64,000 nt of DNA, from positions 30,823 to 94,822 of the forward strand of contig NZ_FOSS01000008.1 in NCBI RefSeq assembly GCF_900114355.1, written 5' to 3'. Below are positions 10,858 through 19,763 of the stretch, one piece after another. A model generated the notes under the pieces. It had not been told where the DNA came from and did not search any database. It worked only from the letters and a program-made list of their open reading frames with translations. How positions within the stretch are numbered: position 1 is the first letter of the stretch; every line of letters begins with the position of its first letter. The position numbers were made by a program, and so were the translations under genes. The DNA is from Lysobacter sp. cf310. GTDB lineage: Bacteria; Pseudomonadota; Gammaproteobacteria; Xanthomonadales; Xanthomonadaceae.

Positions 10858-11511
10858 TCAGACCGAGTCGTCGTCCGTATCGCCCGGGTCCAGCGATGCG
10901 GCGAGGAAGGCGCGCGCCTTGCGCCAGTCTCGCCGCACGGTACGCTCGGTGACGCCCAGCACCTGGGCGATCTCGCCTTCGCTCATGCCGGCGAAATAGC
11001 GCATCTCCACGACCTGACCCAGACGCGGATCGACCGCGGCCAGATCGGTGAGCGCGCGGTCGATCGCGACCAGTTGATCCAGTTCGGGGTCGTAGGAGGG
11101 TTCCTGGACCGCATCGATTTCGCCGGGATGGTAATGCTCGGCGCGCTTGCTGGCTTGCAGCCGGCGCACTTCGTCCAGCACCGCGTAGCGCATCGCGCGC
11201 GACAGCACCGACAGCAGGTGCTGGCGATTGTTGAGGGTGACTTCGTCCTGATTGAGGCGCAGCCAGGTGCGGTTGATCAGCGAGGTCGGCGAACGTTCGC
11301 TGCCGCGCCAGCGCCGACGCAGGTGCAAGCCGGCGACCTTGTGCAGTTCCTGATACAGCAGGGAGTAGACGCGATCCCAGGCACCGGCCTGGCCGTTCTG
11401 GGCGGCCAGGATCAGCTGGGTGACGGAGTCCATGGTGTCGCAGCCGAATTCGAACCCGGACGGACTCGCGTCCGGGGCGCCCTGAACCGCTTCTTGGGCT
11501 TCGTGCGTCAT
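10858..11511 (-). CDS. ECF-type RNA polymerase sigma factor of the kinase-linked (TIGR02999/ECF43-like) group
   Basis: 217 residues from the ATG at 11511 (MTHEAQEAV); the frame extends to 11631 and a later ATG at 11433 is also possible. Region 2 includes LHLRRRWRGSERSPTSLINR and RYAVLDEVRRLQASKR. Region 4 is GQVVEMRYFAGMSEGEIAQVL plus the helix GVTERTVRRDWRKARAFL. Region 2.2 lacks the usual acidic pair and instead has Ser-Pro-Thr-Ser, as in sigma factors switched on by threonine phosphorylation (EcfP/PknT of Vibrio and EcfK/PknS of Xanthomonas). Thr76 is the candidate. No anti-sigma gene is present; the kinase gene follows directly. Confidence 0.85.
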   Translation of the reverse strand: MTHEAQEAVQGAPDASPSGFEFGCDTMDSVTQLILAAQNGQAGAWDRVYSLLYQELHKVAGLHLRRRWRGSERSPTSLINRTWLRLNQDEVTLNNRQHLLSVLSRAMRYAVLDEVRRLQASKRAEHYHPGEIDAVQEPSYDPELDQLVAIDRALTDLAAVDPRLGQVVEMRYFAGMSEGEIAQVLGVTERTVRRDWRKARAFLAASLDPGDTDDDSV

Positions 11512-11838
11512 GGTCTCGAGTGTTTCCGAATACGAAAGTTGTGTCCTTGAGAACGATAAATACGCCAAAGGCCGTCCACTGTCGATTGTTGCGGCCGCAA
11601 CCGATGGAGAGTGGTCAGGTTTCGCTAACAAGCGCGCCGAGATGCAGGGGAAAACCCCTACATTTTGTTAGTGATATGGCGTAGTTGCAGGCGGCGGTGG
11701 GGTCACGCTTTGCTGCGCCTGCAGGCCGTGCTTGGACATTTTCGGGGTGCCTTCCTGCCCGCCGACGAGCGGTGGCGGCCACGCCCGTCGCGCGCTGCCG
11801 GCGTGCGCGCGACGTTGGAGCTTGGCGCTCCGCCATAT

Positions 11839-11854
11839 TGTGATTGCTGTCACA
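11839..11854. promoter_or_regulatory. Clp/CRP-type binding site, perfect TGTGA-N6-TCACA
   Basis: TGTGA at 11839-11843 and TCACA at 11850-11854 with a 6-base spacer exactly match the CRP consensus, which in xanthomonads is read by Clp. It lies 328 bases upstream of the sigma-factor start and 15 bases beyond the thrC stop. The likely target is the sigma/kinase unit, though the distance is long for a direct activator site. Occupancy is not proven by sequence. Confidence 0.5.
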
Positions 11855-11869
11855 TTTTTCTCGGCCCGC

Positions 11870-13165
11870 TCAGGCGGCCATGCTCGCCAGCCGCGCGCGC
11901 AGCGCCGCGTAGTCGGCGCGCAGGGGCTCGGCCGCGGCCGGGCGCGCCAAGGCCTCGGCCAGTGCCTGCGGCGGTGGCACGGCATGGCCGACCAAGGGCT
12001 CGACGATGCTGTCGAACTTGGCCGGATGCGCGGTCGCGACCACCGCCCACGGCCGGGTATCGCCTTGCGCGCGCAGGCCTTCGAGCAGATGCAGGCCGGT
12101 GGCGGTGTGCGGGCAGGGCACGATGCCGTGGCGTTGCGGCGCGCGCCGGATGGTTTCTCCGATGGTGGCGTCGTCGACCGCGGTGGCGGAAATCGCGGCG
12201 CGCAGTTGCGCGTCGCTGCCGAACCAATGGCGCAGGCGTTCGTAGTTGCTGGGCGCGCCGACGTCCATGGCGTTGGCGAGCGTGGCGCGGGTCGGCTGCG
12301 CGGCGTAGTCGGCGCCGGCGAAGTAGCGCGGCAAGGTGTCGTTGGCGTTGGTGGCCAGACGGATCTCGCCGATCGGCAGGCCCATGCGCTGGGCGACCAG
12401 CGCCGCGCAGGCGTTGCCGAGATTGCCGGTGGGCACGATGAAGTTGAGCGCGTCGCCGTGACGCGCATGGTGTTGGGCGGCGGCGTGGGCGTAGTAGGCG
12501 GCCTGCGGCAGCAGGCGACCCAGGCTGATGCTGTTGGCCGAGCTCAGCGACAGGGTCTCGCGCAGGGCCTGATCGGACAGCGCCTGCTTGGCCAGGCGCT
12601 GGCAGGCGTCGAAATCGCCGTCGACGCGATAGGCCTGGACGTTGTCGCCCCAGCAGCCCAGGCCGTGGGCCTGACGCGGCGAGACGCGACCGTCGGGGTA
12701 GAGGATCAGCACGCGGAAACCCGGACGGCGATGGAAGGCGGCCGCGACCGCGGCGCCGGTGTCGCCGGAGGTCGCGACCACGATGGTGGTCGCTGGCGCG
12801 TCCGGCGCGCGCAAGGCCGACAGCGCTTCGGCGAGGAAGCGCGCGGCGTAGTCCTTGAACGCGGCGGTGGGGCCGTGGAACAGCTCCAGCAGCAGATCGT
12901 CGGGCCGCGAGAGCGGGCGCAGCCGCGCGGCGAAGTCGTAGGCGCGGCGGCACAGCTCGGGCAGGCGTTCGCGCAGCGCGGAGTCGGCGAAGTAGGGCGC
13001 GAGCAGGGCCTGCGCGGTATCGGCGAGCGCGTCGCGCGCGGGCTGCGGCGGCAGCTGCGGCAAGGCTTCGGGTACGTAAAGACCGCCATCGGGCGCGAGT
13101 CCGGCCGAGAGCGCGGCGTCGATCGAGGTCGCGGGCGTCTGGCCGCGCGTGCTGTAGTAGTTCAT
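11870..13165 (-). CDS. thrC: Threonine synthase
   Basis: 431 residues from MNYYSTRGQTPATSIDAALS. It converts O-phosphohomoserine to threonine with PLP; the cofactor lysine is Lys104 in HGPTAAFKDYAARF. The block ATSGDTGAAVA and the C-terminal LLEGL/HPAKFD region fit the fold-type II family, and the length is normal. The frame runs upstream to 13318, but that part lies in repeat DNA and is not conserved. It is the last gene of the thrABC operon, separated from thrB by 462 bases of repeats, which is unusually far for this operon. Confidence 0.96.
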   Translation of the reverse strand: MNYYSTRGQTPATSIDAALSAGLAPDGGLYVPEALPQLPPQPARDALADTAQALLAPYFADSALRERLPELCRRAYDFAARLRPLSRPDDLLLELFHGPTAAFKDYAARFLAEALSALRAPDAPATTIVVATSGDTGAAVAAAFHRRPGFRVLILYPDGRVSPRQAHGLGCWGDNVQAYRVDGDFDACQRLAKQALSDQALRETLSLSSANSISLGRLLPQAAYYAHAAAQHHARHGDALNFIVPTGNLGNACAALVAQRMGLPIGEIRLATNANDTLPRYFAGADYAAQPTRATLANAMDVGAPSNYERLRHWFGSDAQLRAAISATAVDDATIGETIRRAPQRHGIVPCPHTATGLHLLEGLRAQGDTRPWAVVATAHPAKFDSIVEPLVGHAVPPPQALAEALARPAAAEPLRADYAALRARLASMAA

Positions 13166-13202
13166 GGGCGGTCTCGGGACGGGGCGGCTTGGCTGCCGAC
13201 GG

Positions 13203-13440
13203 CGGTCGAAGAGCAAATCCCCCTCGGTCCCCCTTTTGCAAAGGGGGAGGACCAACGGGTCCCTGGTGGGAAGGGAGAGGCGTGCGGCGGTGGACGACCA
13301 GCGGCGGTCGAAGAGCAAATCCCCCTCGGTCCCCCTTTTTCAAAGGGGGAAGACCAGCGGGCTTTTGCAAAGGGGGAGGACCAACGGCATTTTGCAAAGA
13401 CGGAAGGCCAGCGGGCTTTTGCAAAGAGGGAGGACCAGCG
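13203..13440. repeat. Intercistronic repeat block with a 27-bp tandem array
   Basis: A ~56-bp element (GCAAATCCCCCTCGGTCCCC followed by CTTTTGCAAAGGGGGAGGACC) occurs at about 13203-13258 and again at 13304-13359. From 13336 its right half is repeated in tandem: the core TTTT(T/G)CAAAG begins at 13336, 13363, 13390 and 13417, a constant 27-bp period. The element folds into a stem of CCCCCTTT pairing with AAAGGGGG. The block lies between thrB and thrC. No spacers or cas genes are present, so it is not CRISPR. Confidence 0.85.
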
Positions 13441-13504
13441 GGTCTTCAGCGCGATGGGAGATATGGGCGACGGCGCAAGACGAGGCGCGCGACGCCCTGC
13501 TGTT

Positions 13505-13525
13505 CCCCCCTTTGAAAAAGGGGGG
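13505..13525. repeat. Inverted copy of the CCCCCTTT/AAAGGGGG stem-loop element
   Basis: A perfect 9-bp stem, CCCCCCTTT (13505-13513) with AAAGGGGGG (13517-13525), is followed by GGGGGGATTTGC. It is the reverse-orientation partner of the copies at 13203 and 13304, which begin GCAAATCCCCC. Confidence 0.75.
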
Positions 13526-13535
13526 CAGGGGGGAT

Positions 13536-13622
<87 letters not shown>

Positions 13623-13627
13623 TCGCC

Positions 13628-14581
13628 TCACTCCTCACCGATCACCTCCGCGCGCGGCCCCGCCACCGGCGTCACGTAGGCGCGCGCGTCGTAGCCGGCG
13701 TCGGCGAAAGCTTCGCGCATCGGCGCCGCCGCGGCCTGCGCCTGCGCCCGGGACTCGAACCAGGCGAAACAGCTGGGTCCGGCGCCGGAGATGCTGGCGC
13801 CCAGCGCGCCCTGCGCGAGCGCGGCGGCCTTGACCGCGGCGAAGCCGGGGATCAGCGGCGCGCGGCGCGGTTCGACCAGCAGATCGACCAGGCCTTCGCG
13901 CAGCAGACTGGCGTCGCCGCGCTGCAGGCCGGTCAGGAACAGGGCCAGGTGCGCGCTCTGTTCGACCACGGTGTGCAGCGGATAGGGTTCGGCGAGTACG
14001 GCGCGCGCACGCCGCGTCTCCAGTACCTGGTCCGGATGCACGACCACCGCATGCAGCCACTCGGGTACGGCCAGCGGAATCATGCGTGTGGCGGTGGCCA
14101 TGACCACGCCGCCCAGCAGCATCGGCGCGACGTTGTCGCCATGGCGGCTGCCGCTGGACACCGACTCACCGTCCAGCGCGAATTCGTACAGCGCCTCGCG
14201 CGGCAGCGGCGCGTCCAGCAGCCCATTGGCGGCGACCACCGCGGCCACGCAGGACGCGGCCGAGCCGCCCAGGCCGGAGCCCAGCGGAATGCCTTTTTCC
14301 AGCTCCAACTCGAAGCCGTACGCCAAGCCGAGCTTGGCGCGCAGCGCGATCAGGGCCTGGCCGGCGGTATTGCGTGCGGCCTCCAGCGGCAGGCCGGCGG
14401 CGCCGGGGCTGTCGCCGCGGATCGCGGCGATGCGCACCGTCGGCTCGGCGATGCGCCGCACCACGGCGACATCGCGCGGGCCGTCGATGGAATGACCGAG
14501 CAGGTCGAAGCCGACCCCGATGTTGCCGACGCTGCCGGGCGCGAAGGCGCGCACGCGGGTAGGGGGTGTGGCAGCGCTCAT
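13628..14581 (-). CDS. thrB: Homoserine kinase
   Basis: 317 residues of the GHMP kinase family; it phosphorylates homoserine to O-phosphohomoserine with ATP. The N-terminal [16 protein letters not shown] is typical. The ATP-binding motif [14 protein letters not shown] covers residues 97-110, and the C-terminal [13 protein letters not shown] is the third GHMP motif. Its ATG overlaps the thrA stop as ATGA (14578-14581), so translation is coupled. The downstream end runs into the microsatellite and repeat block that separates it from thrC. Confidence 0.96.
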   Translation of the reverse strand: MSAATPPTRVRAFAPGSVGNIGVGFDLLGHSIDGPRDVAVVRRIAEPTVRIAAIRGDSPGAAGLPLEAARNTAGQALIALRAKLGLAYGFELELEKGIPLGSGLGGSAASCVAAVVAANGLLDAPLPREALYEFALDGESVSSGSRHGDNVAPMLLGGVVMATATRMIPLAVPEWLHAVVVHPDQVLETRRARAVLAEPYPLHTVVEQSAHLALFLTGLQRGDASLLREGLVDLLVEPRRAPLIPGFAAVKAAALAQGALGASISGAGPSCFAWFESRAQAQAAAAPMREAFADAGYDARAYVTPVAGPRAEVIGEE

Positions 14582-17085
14582 GCGCGGGCTCCGAGGGTCT
14601 GCGCGATGGAAAGGATGTCGCCGAACACGCCGGCCGCGGTGACGTCCGGCCCCGCGCCGGGCCCTTGCACCACCAGTGGATTATCCGCGTAACGGCGGGT
14701 GCGGAACTGGATCAGGTTGTCGGTGAGCGCGCCATGCAGGGCGGCATGGCCCGGCGGCGGCGAGACCACGCCGACGCTGGCGCGGCCGTCGCGATCCAGG
14801 CGGGCCAGGTAGCGCAGGCCCAGGCCGGCCGCGCGCGCCTCGTCGAAGCGCTGTTTCAACGGCGCGTCCAGCTCGGACAAGCGCGCCATGAACTCCTCCT
14901 TGGAGACCGTGCGCAGCGCTTCGGGCACCAGGCTTTCGACCTCGACCTGCTCCAGCGACAGCGCGCGACCGGCCTCGCGCGCCAGGATCACCAGCTTGCG
15001 GGCGACGTCGGTGCCGGACAGGTCGTCGCGCGGATCGGGTTCGGTGTACCCCAGGCGATGGGCCTCGCGCACCAGTTCGGAGAACGCGGCGCTGCCGTCG
15101 TAGCGGTTGAACAGCCAGGCCAGGGTGCCCGACAGGATGCCCTCGACCTCGGTGAGCTCATCGCCGGTGTCCAGCAGCGAGCGCAGGGTCTGGATCACCG
15201 GCAGGCCGGCGCCGACCGTGGCTTCGTAACGGAACTTGGCGCCGCCGTTGCGGCTGGCGGCGCGGATCGCTTCGTAGCGCGGCAGCGGGCCAGCGCCGGC
15301 CTGTTTGTTGGGCGTGACCACATGGATGCCGGCTTCCAGCCACTGCGGGTAATAGGCGGCGACCGCGTCGCTGCCGCTGCAGTCGACGATCAGCGCATGC
15401 GGCAGGTGCTCGGCGCGCACGTGCGCGGCGAAGCGCTCCAGGTCCAGCGCTTCGCCCTCGGCCAGCGCCTCGACCGCGCCTTGCGGCGCCATCGCCTTGG
15501 GCGTGAGCTGCATGCGCCGGCTGTCGGCGATCGCGCGCAGGCGCAGTTCCAGTTTCGAATCCGGGTGGTGTTCGGAACTCAGGCGCGGCTGCGCGTCGGC
15601 CAACTGCGCGAGCAGGGCGCGGCCGACCTTGCCGGGGCCGATCAGGCCGACCGACACGCATTGCGGCGACAGCCAGAACGCGGAGTGGGCGGCGCGCAGC
15701 GCGCGGGTGGCGTCGCGTGCGCCGATCGCGACCGAGATGTTGCGCTCGCCCGCGCCCTGCGCGATCGCGCGCACGTTCACGCGCGCCTGCGCGAGTCCGC
15801 CGAGCAGGCGCGCGGCCACGCCGGGCGTGCCGACCATGCCGTCGCCGACCGCGGCCAGCACGCACACGTCCGGGGTCACGCTGACTTCCTGGGCCTGGCC
15901 GTCGGCCATGGCGTCGGCGAACGCGGCGACGATCGCCGCGCGCCCGCGCTGGGCCTGATCGGCGCGCACCACGCAGCAGATCGAGTGTTCGGACGAGCCC
16001 TGCGAAATCATGGTCACCGACACGCCCGCGCCGCGCAGCGCGCCGAACAGACGCTCGGCGGTGCCGGGCACGCCGACCATGCCGTTGCCGACCAGTTCCA
16101 GCACCGCCAGATCGTGGACCAGGCTCAGGCCTTTAACCGGCGCGCCGTCTTCGGACGGCTGCGGCGTGATCAGGGTGCCGGGCGCGGCCGGATTGCGCGC
16201 GTTGCGGATGCGCAGCGGGATGCCGCGCTGCTGCACCGGCGCCAGGGTCTGCGGATGCAGCACCTTGGCGCCGAAATAGGCCAGCTCGCAGGCCTCGGCA
16301 TAGGACATCGCCGGCAGACAGACCGCATCGGGCACCAGGCGCGGATCGGCCGACAGCACGCCGTCGACGTCGGTCCAGATGGTCAGCGCGTCGGCGTCGA
16401 ACAGGTGGGCGAAGATCGCCGCGGAATAATCGCTGCCGTTACGGCCCAGCGTGGTCGCTTCGCCGTGCGCGTCGCGGGCGACGAAGCCGGTGATCACGAT
16501 GCGCTCGCCCGGATGGCGCGCGCGCCAATCGGCCAGGCGCGCGCGGCTGGCGTCCCAATCCACGCCCACGCCCATCTCGCCCGGATGCACCACCAGCACC
16601 TCGCGCGCATCCAGACGCGTCCAGCCGGCGGCGTCGCCGCCGAGGGTGGCATGCAGCAAGTACGAGGACAGCACTTCGCCCAGCCCAGGCAGGGCCGCGG
16701 CCATGCGTGCGGCTCGATCGTCGTCCCACTGACCCGCGGCGAGTCGATCGAGTTGGGCTTTGAGTTCGGTGAGTTCGTGCCGCAGCGCATGCGCCAAACC
16801 CAGCCGGCCGCTGGGGTCGAGGTCGGCGGCGACATCGAGATGACGCTGACTCAGCGCCGACCAGGCCGGCTCCAGCGCTTCGCGCCCGCGCGCGGCCGCG
16901 GCCAGCGCGACCAGGGCGTCGGTGACGCCCTGCATGGCCGAGACCACGACCATGCGTGCCGGCGCGCCGTCGTCGATCAGCGGCGCGACGGCGCGGTAGC
17001 GGACGGCGTCGGCGACGCTGCTGCCGCCGAACTTGTGCATGTGGCGTACGGGAGGAACGGCGGGCGAGGGTGGCGCGGACGACAT
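14578..17085 (-). CDS. thrA: Bifunctional aspartate kinase / homoserine dehydrogenase
   Basis: 835 residues from [16 protein letters not shown] precedes the ATG at 17085, while the frame runs on to 17316. The aspartokinase part starts at [11 protein letters not shown] (residues 17-27). Two central ACT-like segments ([13 protein letters not shown] and [13 protein letters not shown]) are the usual allosteric threonine-binding region. The dehydrogenase part has the Rossmann motif [14 protein letters not shown] and the block [14 protein letters not shown]. It performs the first and third steps from aspartate to threonine. It overlaps thrB by 4 bases and is preceded by an attenuator. Confidence 0.96.
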   Translation of the reverse strand: MSSAPPSPAVPPVRHMHKFGGSSVADAVRYRAVAPLIDDGAPARMVVVSAMQGVTDALVALAAAARGREALEPAWSALSQRHLDVAADLDPSGRLGLAHALRHELTELKAQLDRLAAGQWDDDRAARMAAALPGLGEVLSSYLLHATLGGDAAGWTRLDAREVLVVHPGEMGVGVDWDASRARLADWRARHPGERIVITGFVARDAHGEATTLGRNGSDYSAAIFAHLFDADALTIWTDVDGVLSADPRLVPDAVCLPAMSYAEACELAYFGAKVLHPQTLAPVQQRGIPLRIRNARNPAAPGTLITPQPSEDGAPVKGLSLVHDLAVLELVGNGMVGVPGTAERLFGALRGAGVSVTMISQGSSEHSICCVVRADQAQRGRAAIVAAFADAMADGQAQEVSVTPDVCVLAAVGDGMVGTPGVAARLLGGLAQARVNVRAIAQGAGERNISVAIGARDATRALRAAHSAFWLSPQCVSVGLIGPGKVGRALLAQLADAQPRLSSEHHPDSKLELRLRAIADSRRMQLTPKAMAPQGAVEALAEGEALDLERFAAHVRAEHLPHALIVDCSGSDAVAAYYPQWLEAGIHVVTPNKQAGAGPLPRYEAIRAASRNGGAKFRYEATVGAGLPVIQTLRSLLDTGDELTEVEGILSGTLAWLFNRYDGSAAFSELVREAHRLGYTEPDPRDDLSGTDVARKLVILAREAGRALSLEQVEVESLVPEALRTVSKEEFMARLSELDAPLKQRFDEARAAGLGLRYLARLDRDGRASVGVVSPPPGHAALHGALTDNLIQFRTRRYADNPLVVQGPGAGPDVTAAGVFGDILSIAQTLGARA

Positions 17086-17137
17086 GGCGAGAGCTCCGTT
17101 GGGGGCTCCGCGTCGCGACTCGGGGGTGGCCGGCAGG

Positions 17138-17158
17138 CCGCACCCGGATCGGGTGCGG
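17138..17158 (-). terminator. Threonine attenuator hairpin
   Basis: A perfect 9-bp stem (CCGCACCCG / CGGGTGCGG, 3-base loop) lies between the leader-peptide stop and thrA. Its promoter-proximal arm can instead pair over 7 bases (GGTGCGG with CCGCACC) with 17192-17198 inside the leader gene, giving a mutually exclusive antiterminator. There is no clear U-run after the hairpin, so termination efficiency is uncertain. Confidence 0.6.
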
Positions 17159-17173
17159 AGCGGCGTGTTTGGA

Positions 17174-17305
17174 TCAGTTGGACACGCCCGTCCGCACCAC
17201 TGGGGTAGTGGTGGTACCGGTGGTGGTAATCGCCAGCGCCCGCGCGGCCGGGGCCCGGCCTTGCGGCTGGGCGGCGATGCGGGCGGTGGCGAAGGCGGGG
17301 TGCAT
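17174..17305 (-). CDS. thrL: thr operon leader peptide
   Basis: 43 codons, too short for usual gene calling. It begins MHPAFATAR and contains the run ITTTGTTTT followed by PVVRTGVSN and TGA: seven threonine codons within eight positions just after an isoleucine codon. This is the standard layout of a thr attenuator, where ribosome stalling at Thr (and Ile) codons under starvation blocks the terminator. No Shine-Dalgarno sequence is seen; the nearest promoter-like sequence would start the RNA within a few bases of the ATG, so it may be leaderless. Confidence 0.8.
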   Translation of the reverse strand: MHPAFATARIAAQPQGRAPAARALAITTTGTTTTPVVRTGVSN

Positions 17306-17313
17306 GACGACAG

Positions 17314-17342
17314 CAATAACCGAGGTTTGTGCGGTGCGTCAA
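17314..17342 (-). promoter_or_regulatory. Putative thr operon promoter
   Basis: On the minus strand TTGACG (17342-17337) is followed after 17 bases by TTATTG (17319-17314). The -35 is strong and the -10 weak. Transcription would begin about 7 bases downstream, almost at the leader-peptide ATG at 17305. Confidence 0.4.
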
Positions 17343-17400
17343 GCGCCGCGAATGGCCGTCACGCTCCGCAGGCGTTCGCCGACGGCGGCGAGGGATCGCG

Positions 17401-18093
17401 TTAGCGCGGTTTCTTCGCGCGCGGCGCGCGCTTGGGCTTGGCCGGCGCGGGCGGCGGATCGCTCGCCCCCCAGGGCGGCGGCGGGGTCGCGATCGGCCGG
17501 GTCAGATCGAACTCGACCCGGAACAGCCGCCCGGGGCGCGCCAGTTTGTAGACGAAGCGGCGGCCGCCATCGAGCTCGATCGTCCACACGTTCTGCGTGG
17601 CCTCCGGCCGGCCCATGCGCCGGAACAGCGAACGCGACGCGGCGTCGGCGGGGAATTGCGCTTCGGCGCTGTCGGCGGAGATCGCGATCTGCGCGCTGTC
17701 GCCGCCGTAGTGAGAAAGCGGATCGGCGGCGCCGTCGGCATGGCGGTGGTCGTGCTCGAGCCGCAACTGATGCCCGCGCGGGCTGAGCACCCAGGTGCGC
17801 GAGCGGTCGCTGCCGACCTGGAACGGGATGCGGATCTCCTGCTTGCTGCATTCGCGCACGTGCATCACCAGGGCGCGGCCCGAATAAGGATCGGCCGCGT
17901 TTTCGGGGATGTCGGCGACCACGCGCCCCAGATACGCCTTGCCGCACAGGGCGGACAGGCGGCGGAACAGTTCGTGGGCATCGTCGGCGACCGGTTCGGG
18001 GGCTTCCTCGCCGCGGAACGGCCATAGGGAGCAGGCGCTGGTCGCCAGCACGACGCAAAGCAGGGCGATCAGGCGCGGCGAAGATGGGTTCAT
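17401..18093 (-). CDS. Exported putative lipoprotein, paralogue of the 19764-20438 gene
   Basis: 230 residues with a signal peptide ending VLATSAC (possible lipobox, Cys21). It shares the blocks LCGKAYxGRVV, MHVREC, DRSRTWV, HDHRHADG, YGGD and the C-terminal LARPGRLFRVEFDL with the protein encoded at 19764-20438. The C-terminus is Lys/Arg/Pro-rich. I recognise no characterised family. The two paralogues flank the beta-lytic protease gene, both on the opposite strand. An accessory or self-protection role is speculation. Confidence 0.75.
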   Translation of the reverse strand: MNPSSPRLIALLCVVLATSACSLWPFRGEEAPEPVADDAHELFRRLSALCGKAYLGRVVADIPENAADPYSGRALVMHVRECSKQEIRIPFQVGSDRSRTWVLSPRGHQLRLEHDHRHADGAADPLSHYGGDSAQIAISADSAEAQFPADAASRSLFRRMGRPEATQNVWTIELDGGRRFVYKLARPGRLFRVEFDLTRPIATPPPPWGASDPPPAPAKPKRAPRAKKPR

Positions 18094-18513
18094 GCGGCCG
18101 GAGCGTGCGTCGAAGTGATGACGTCATCGTGGCACGCGGTGCGGCCGTGCCGATAGGTGCAGCGAGTGCGGTTCTAACGCACATCAAAGGCGCGCGATGT
18201 GAATGCGAAAGCGCGGATCCATTCGCCTTTCGCTTGGCCGGGCCGCCGACGTCGGGGGCGGCGAACGGGCTCATGTCGAAATGGAATAACAGAATTGGAG
18301 AATTGGTCTCATTTGAAACTAAATGAACGGGCCTGCGTCTCACGACAGCGCGGCCCCTGGGCGCCAGAGTTTTTTTGCTGCGCGTTCCTCAAGGGCGACG
18401 GATGCCAGCGGAGTGGCGGGACGTTTAGCCGGACGTTACGGCTCGGCGCCGGAGCCCGACGGCTAGGGCAGGCGCACGCAGTTCGCCCATTCGTTCACTT
18501 AAGGAGCAAGGCA
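18094..18513. other. Intergenic region upstream of the lytic protease gene
   Basis: 420 bases between divergent genes. No coding frame is supported. The segment at about 18277-18330 is distinctly AT-rich for this genome and probably holds the protease promoter. A lone TGTGA at 18198 is only half a Clp site. AAGGAGC at 18501 is the ribosome-binding site of the protease gene. Confidence 0.5.
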
Positions 18514-19668
18514 ATGAAGGAGATTTCCAAGGCAAGACGGGCGCTGCTGGCGTGTTGCATGGCGCTGGCGATCGGCGGAACGGCCACGGCGGCGGAACCG
18601 GCCGCCGACGGTCTGACCGGACGGGACCTGATCTACAGCTACGACGAGATGTTCGATTTCGACATCGACGCCTACCTGGTCAAGCGCGCGCCGCATCTGT
18701 CGCGTTACGGCGAGACCATCTCGCACTGGGCCGGCTACAGCGGCATCAGTCCGAAGGTGCTGATCGCGCTGATGGAGCAGCAGAGCGGCGTGGTCACGCG
18801 CCGGCGCGCGGCGGCCGACGGCATGAGCCGGCCGTTCGGCAAGCTCGCCCAGAGCCGCGACTTCAGCGCGCAAACCCGCGAGGTGGCGGTGGCGCTGCGC
18901 GAGGCGCTGTACGCGCAGGATGCGGCCGACGCCCGCGGGCCGGTGTCGCTGGCGCGCGTCAATCCGCTGCAGACCTTGTTCGCACGTACGGGCGTCAGTG
19001 CGGCCAGCGCGGCGTTGAGCGGCGACGGCGAGTTCCAGCAGGTCTATGCCGGCTTGTTCAACGAGACCCGCAAGGCGGCGGCGCCGTCGCCGCGCTTCGC
19101 GGCGCAGGCCGGTCCGGACGTGGGCGCCCTGGCGGGCCCGGCGAACGGCTTCCTGCAGTTCCCGTTCCCGCGCGGACAGCGCTGGCATGTGGGCGGCGCG
19201 CACACCAACACCGGCTCGGGCAACTACCCGATGTCGTCGCTGGACATGTCGATCGGCGGCGGCTGGGGCAGCAACCAGAGCAATACCTGGGTGTCTTCCT
19301 CGGCGGCGGGTTCGTTCAAGCGCCACTCCTCGTGCTTCGCCGAAGTCGTGCACAGCGGCGGCTGGTCGACCACCTACTACCACCTGATGAACATCCAGTA
19401 CGGCACCGGCGCCAGCGTCGCGGCCAATACCCGCATCGCCAATCCGGCCAACACCCAGAGCCAGGCGCTGTGCAACGGCGGCAGCTCTACCGGCCCGCAC
19501 GAGCATTGGTCGCTCAAGTCCAACGGCAGCCACTACCACCTCAACCAGGTGTATCTGTCGGGCTTCCTGATCACCGCGACCGGTAGCAGCTACGACACCA
19601 ACTGCAATCGCTTCTATCTGACCAAGAACGGAACCAAGTACTGCTCGGGCTACTTCACCAACCCGTGA
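18514..19668 (+). CDS. Beta-lytic metalloendopeptidase precursor (M23, LasA type)
   Basis: 384 residues: signal peptide (about 1-27), propeptide (to about 207) and mature enzyme starting near ANGFLQFPFPRG. It cleaves Gly- and Ala-containing peptide bonds in Gram-positive peptidoglycan outside the cell. Zinc ligands are His230 (GGAH), Asp244 (SSLD) and His331, with His329 in GPHEHWSL. Cysteines 274/320 and 364/377 match the two disulfides of the family. The mature part closely resembles the known Lysobacter/Achromobacter beta-lytic protease. The start is supported by AAGGAGC. A GC-rich hairpin follows the stop. Confidence 0.96.
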   Translation: MKEISKARRALLACCMALAIGGTATAAEPAADGLTGRDLIYSYDEMFDFDIDAYLVKRAPHLSRYGETISHWAGYSGISPKVLIALMEQQSGVVTRRRAAADGMSRPFGKLAQSRDFSAQTREVAVALREALYAQDAADARGPVSLARVNPLQTLFARTGVSAASAALSGDGEFQQVYAGLFNETRKAAAPSPRFAAQAGPDVGALAGPANGFLQFPFPRGQRWHVGGAHTNTGSGNYPMSSLDMSIGGGWGSNQSNTWVSSSAAGSFKRHSSCFAEVVHSGGWSTTYYHLMNIQYGTGASVAANTRIANPANTQSQALCNGGSSTGPHEHWSLKSNGSHYHLNQVYLSGFLITATGSSYDTNCNRFYLTKNGTKYCSGYFTNP

Positions 19669-19672
19669 TGCA

Positions 19673-19694
19673 CGCGGGCGCGCCGGCGCCCGTG
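19673..19694 (+). terminator. Hairpin after the beta-lytic protease gene
   Basis: The stem CGGGCGC (19675-19681) pairs with GCGCCCG (19686-19692) and extends by a G-T and a C-G pair. Only a weak T-rich tract (ggttctt) follows, so this is a possible rather than certain terminator. Confidence 0.4.
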
Positions 19695-19763
19695 GTTCTT
19701 CCTGCGGCGTGTCCGACCGGCTAGTGCGGTCGGGCGCGCCGCAGCTCGATCAAGCGCGCGCGT

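Noticed and set aside
13203..13440. CRISPR-like array
   Set aside because: The units are head-to-tail with a 27-bp period and no unique spacers, and no cas genes are present.
18198..18213. Clp site upstream of the beta-lytic protease gene
   Set aside because: Only the left half TGTGA is present; the right half does not match TCACA.
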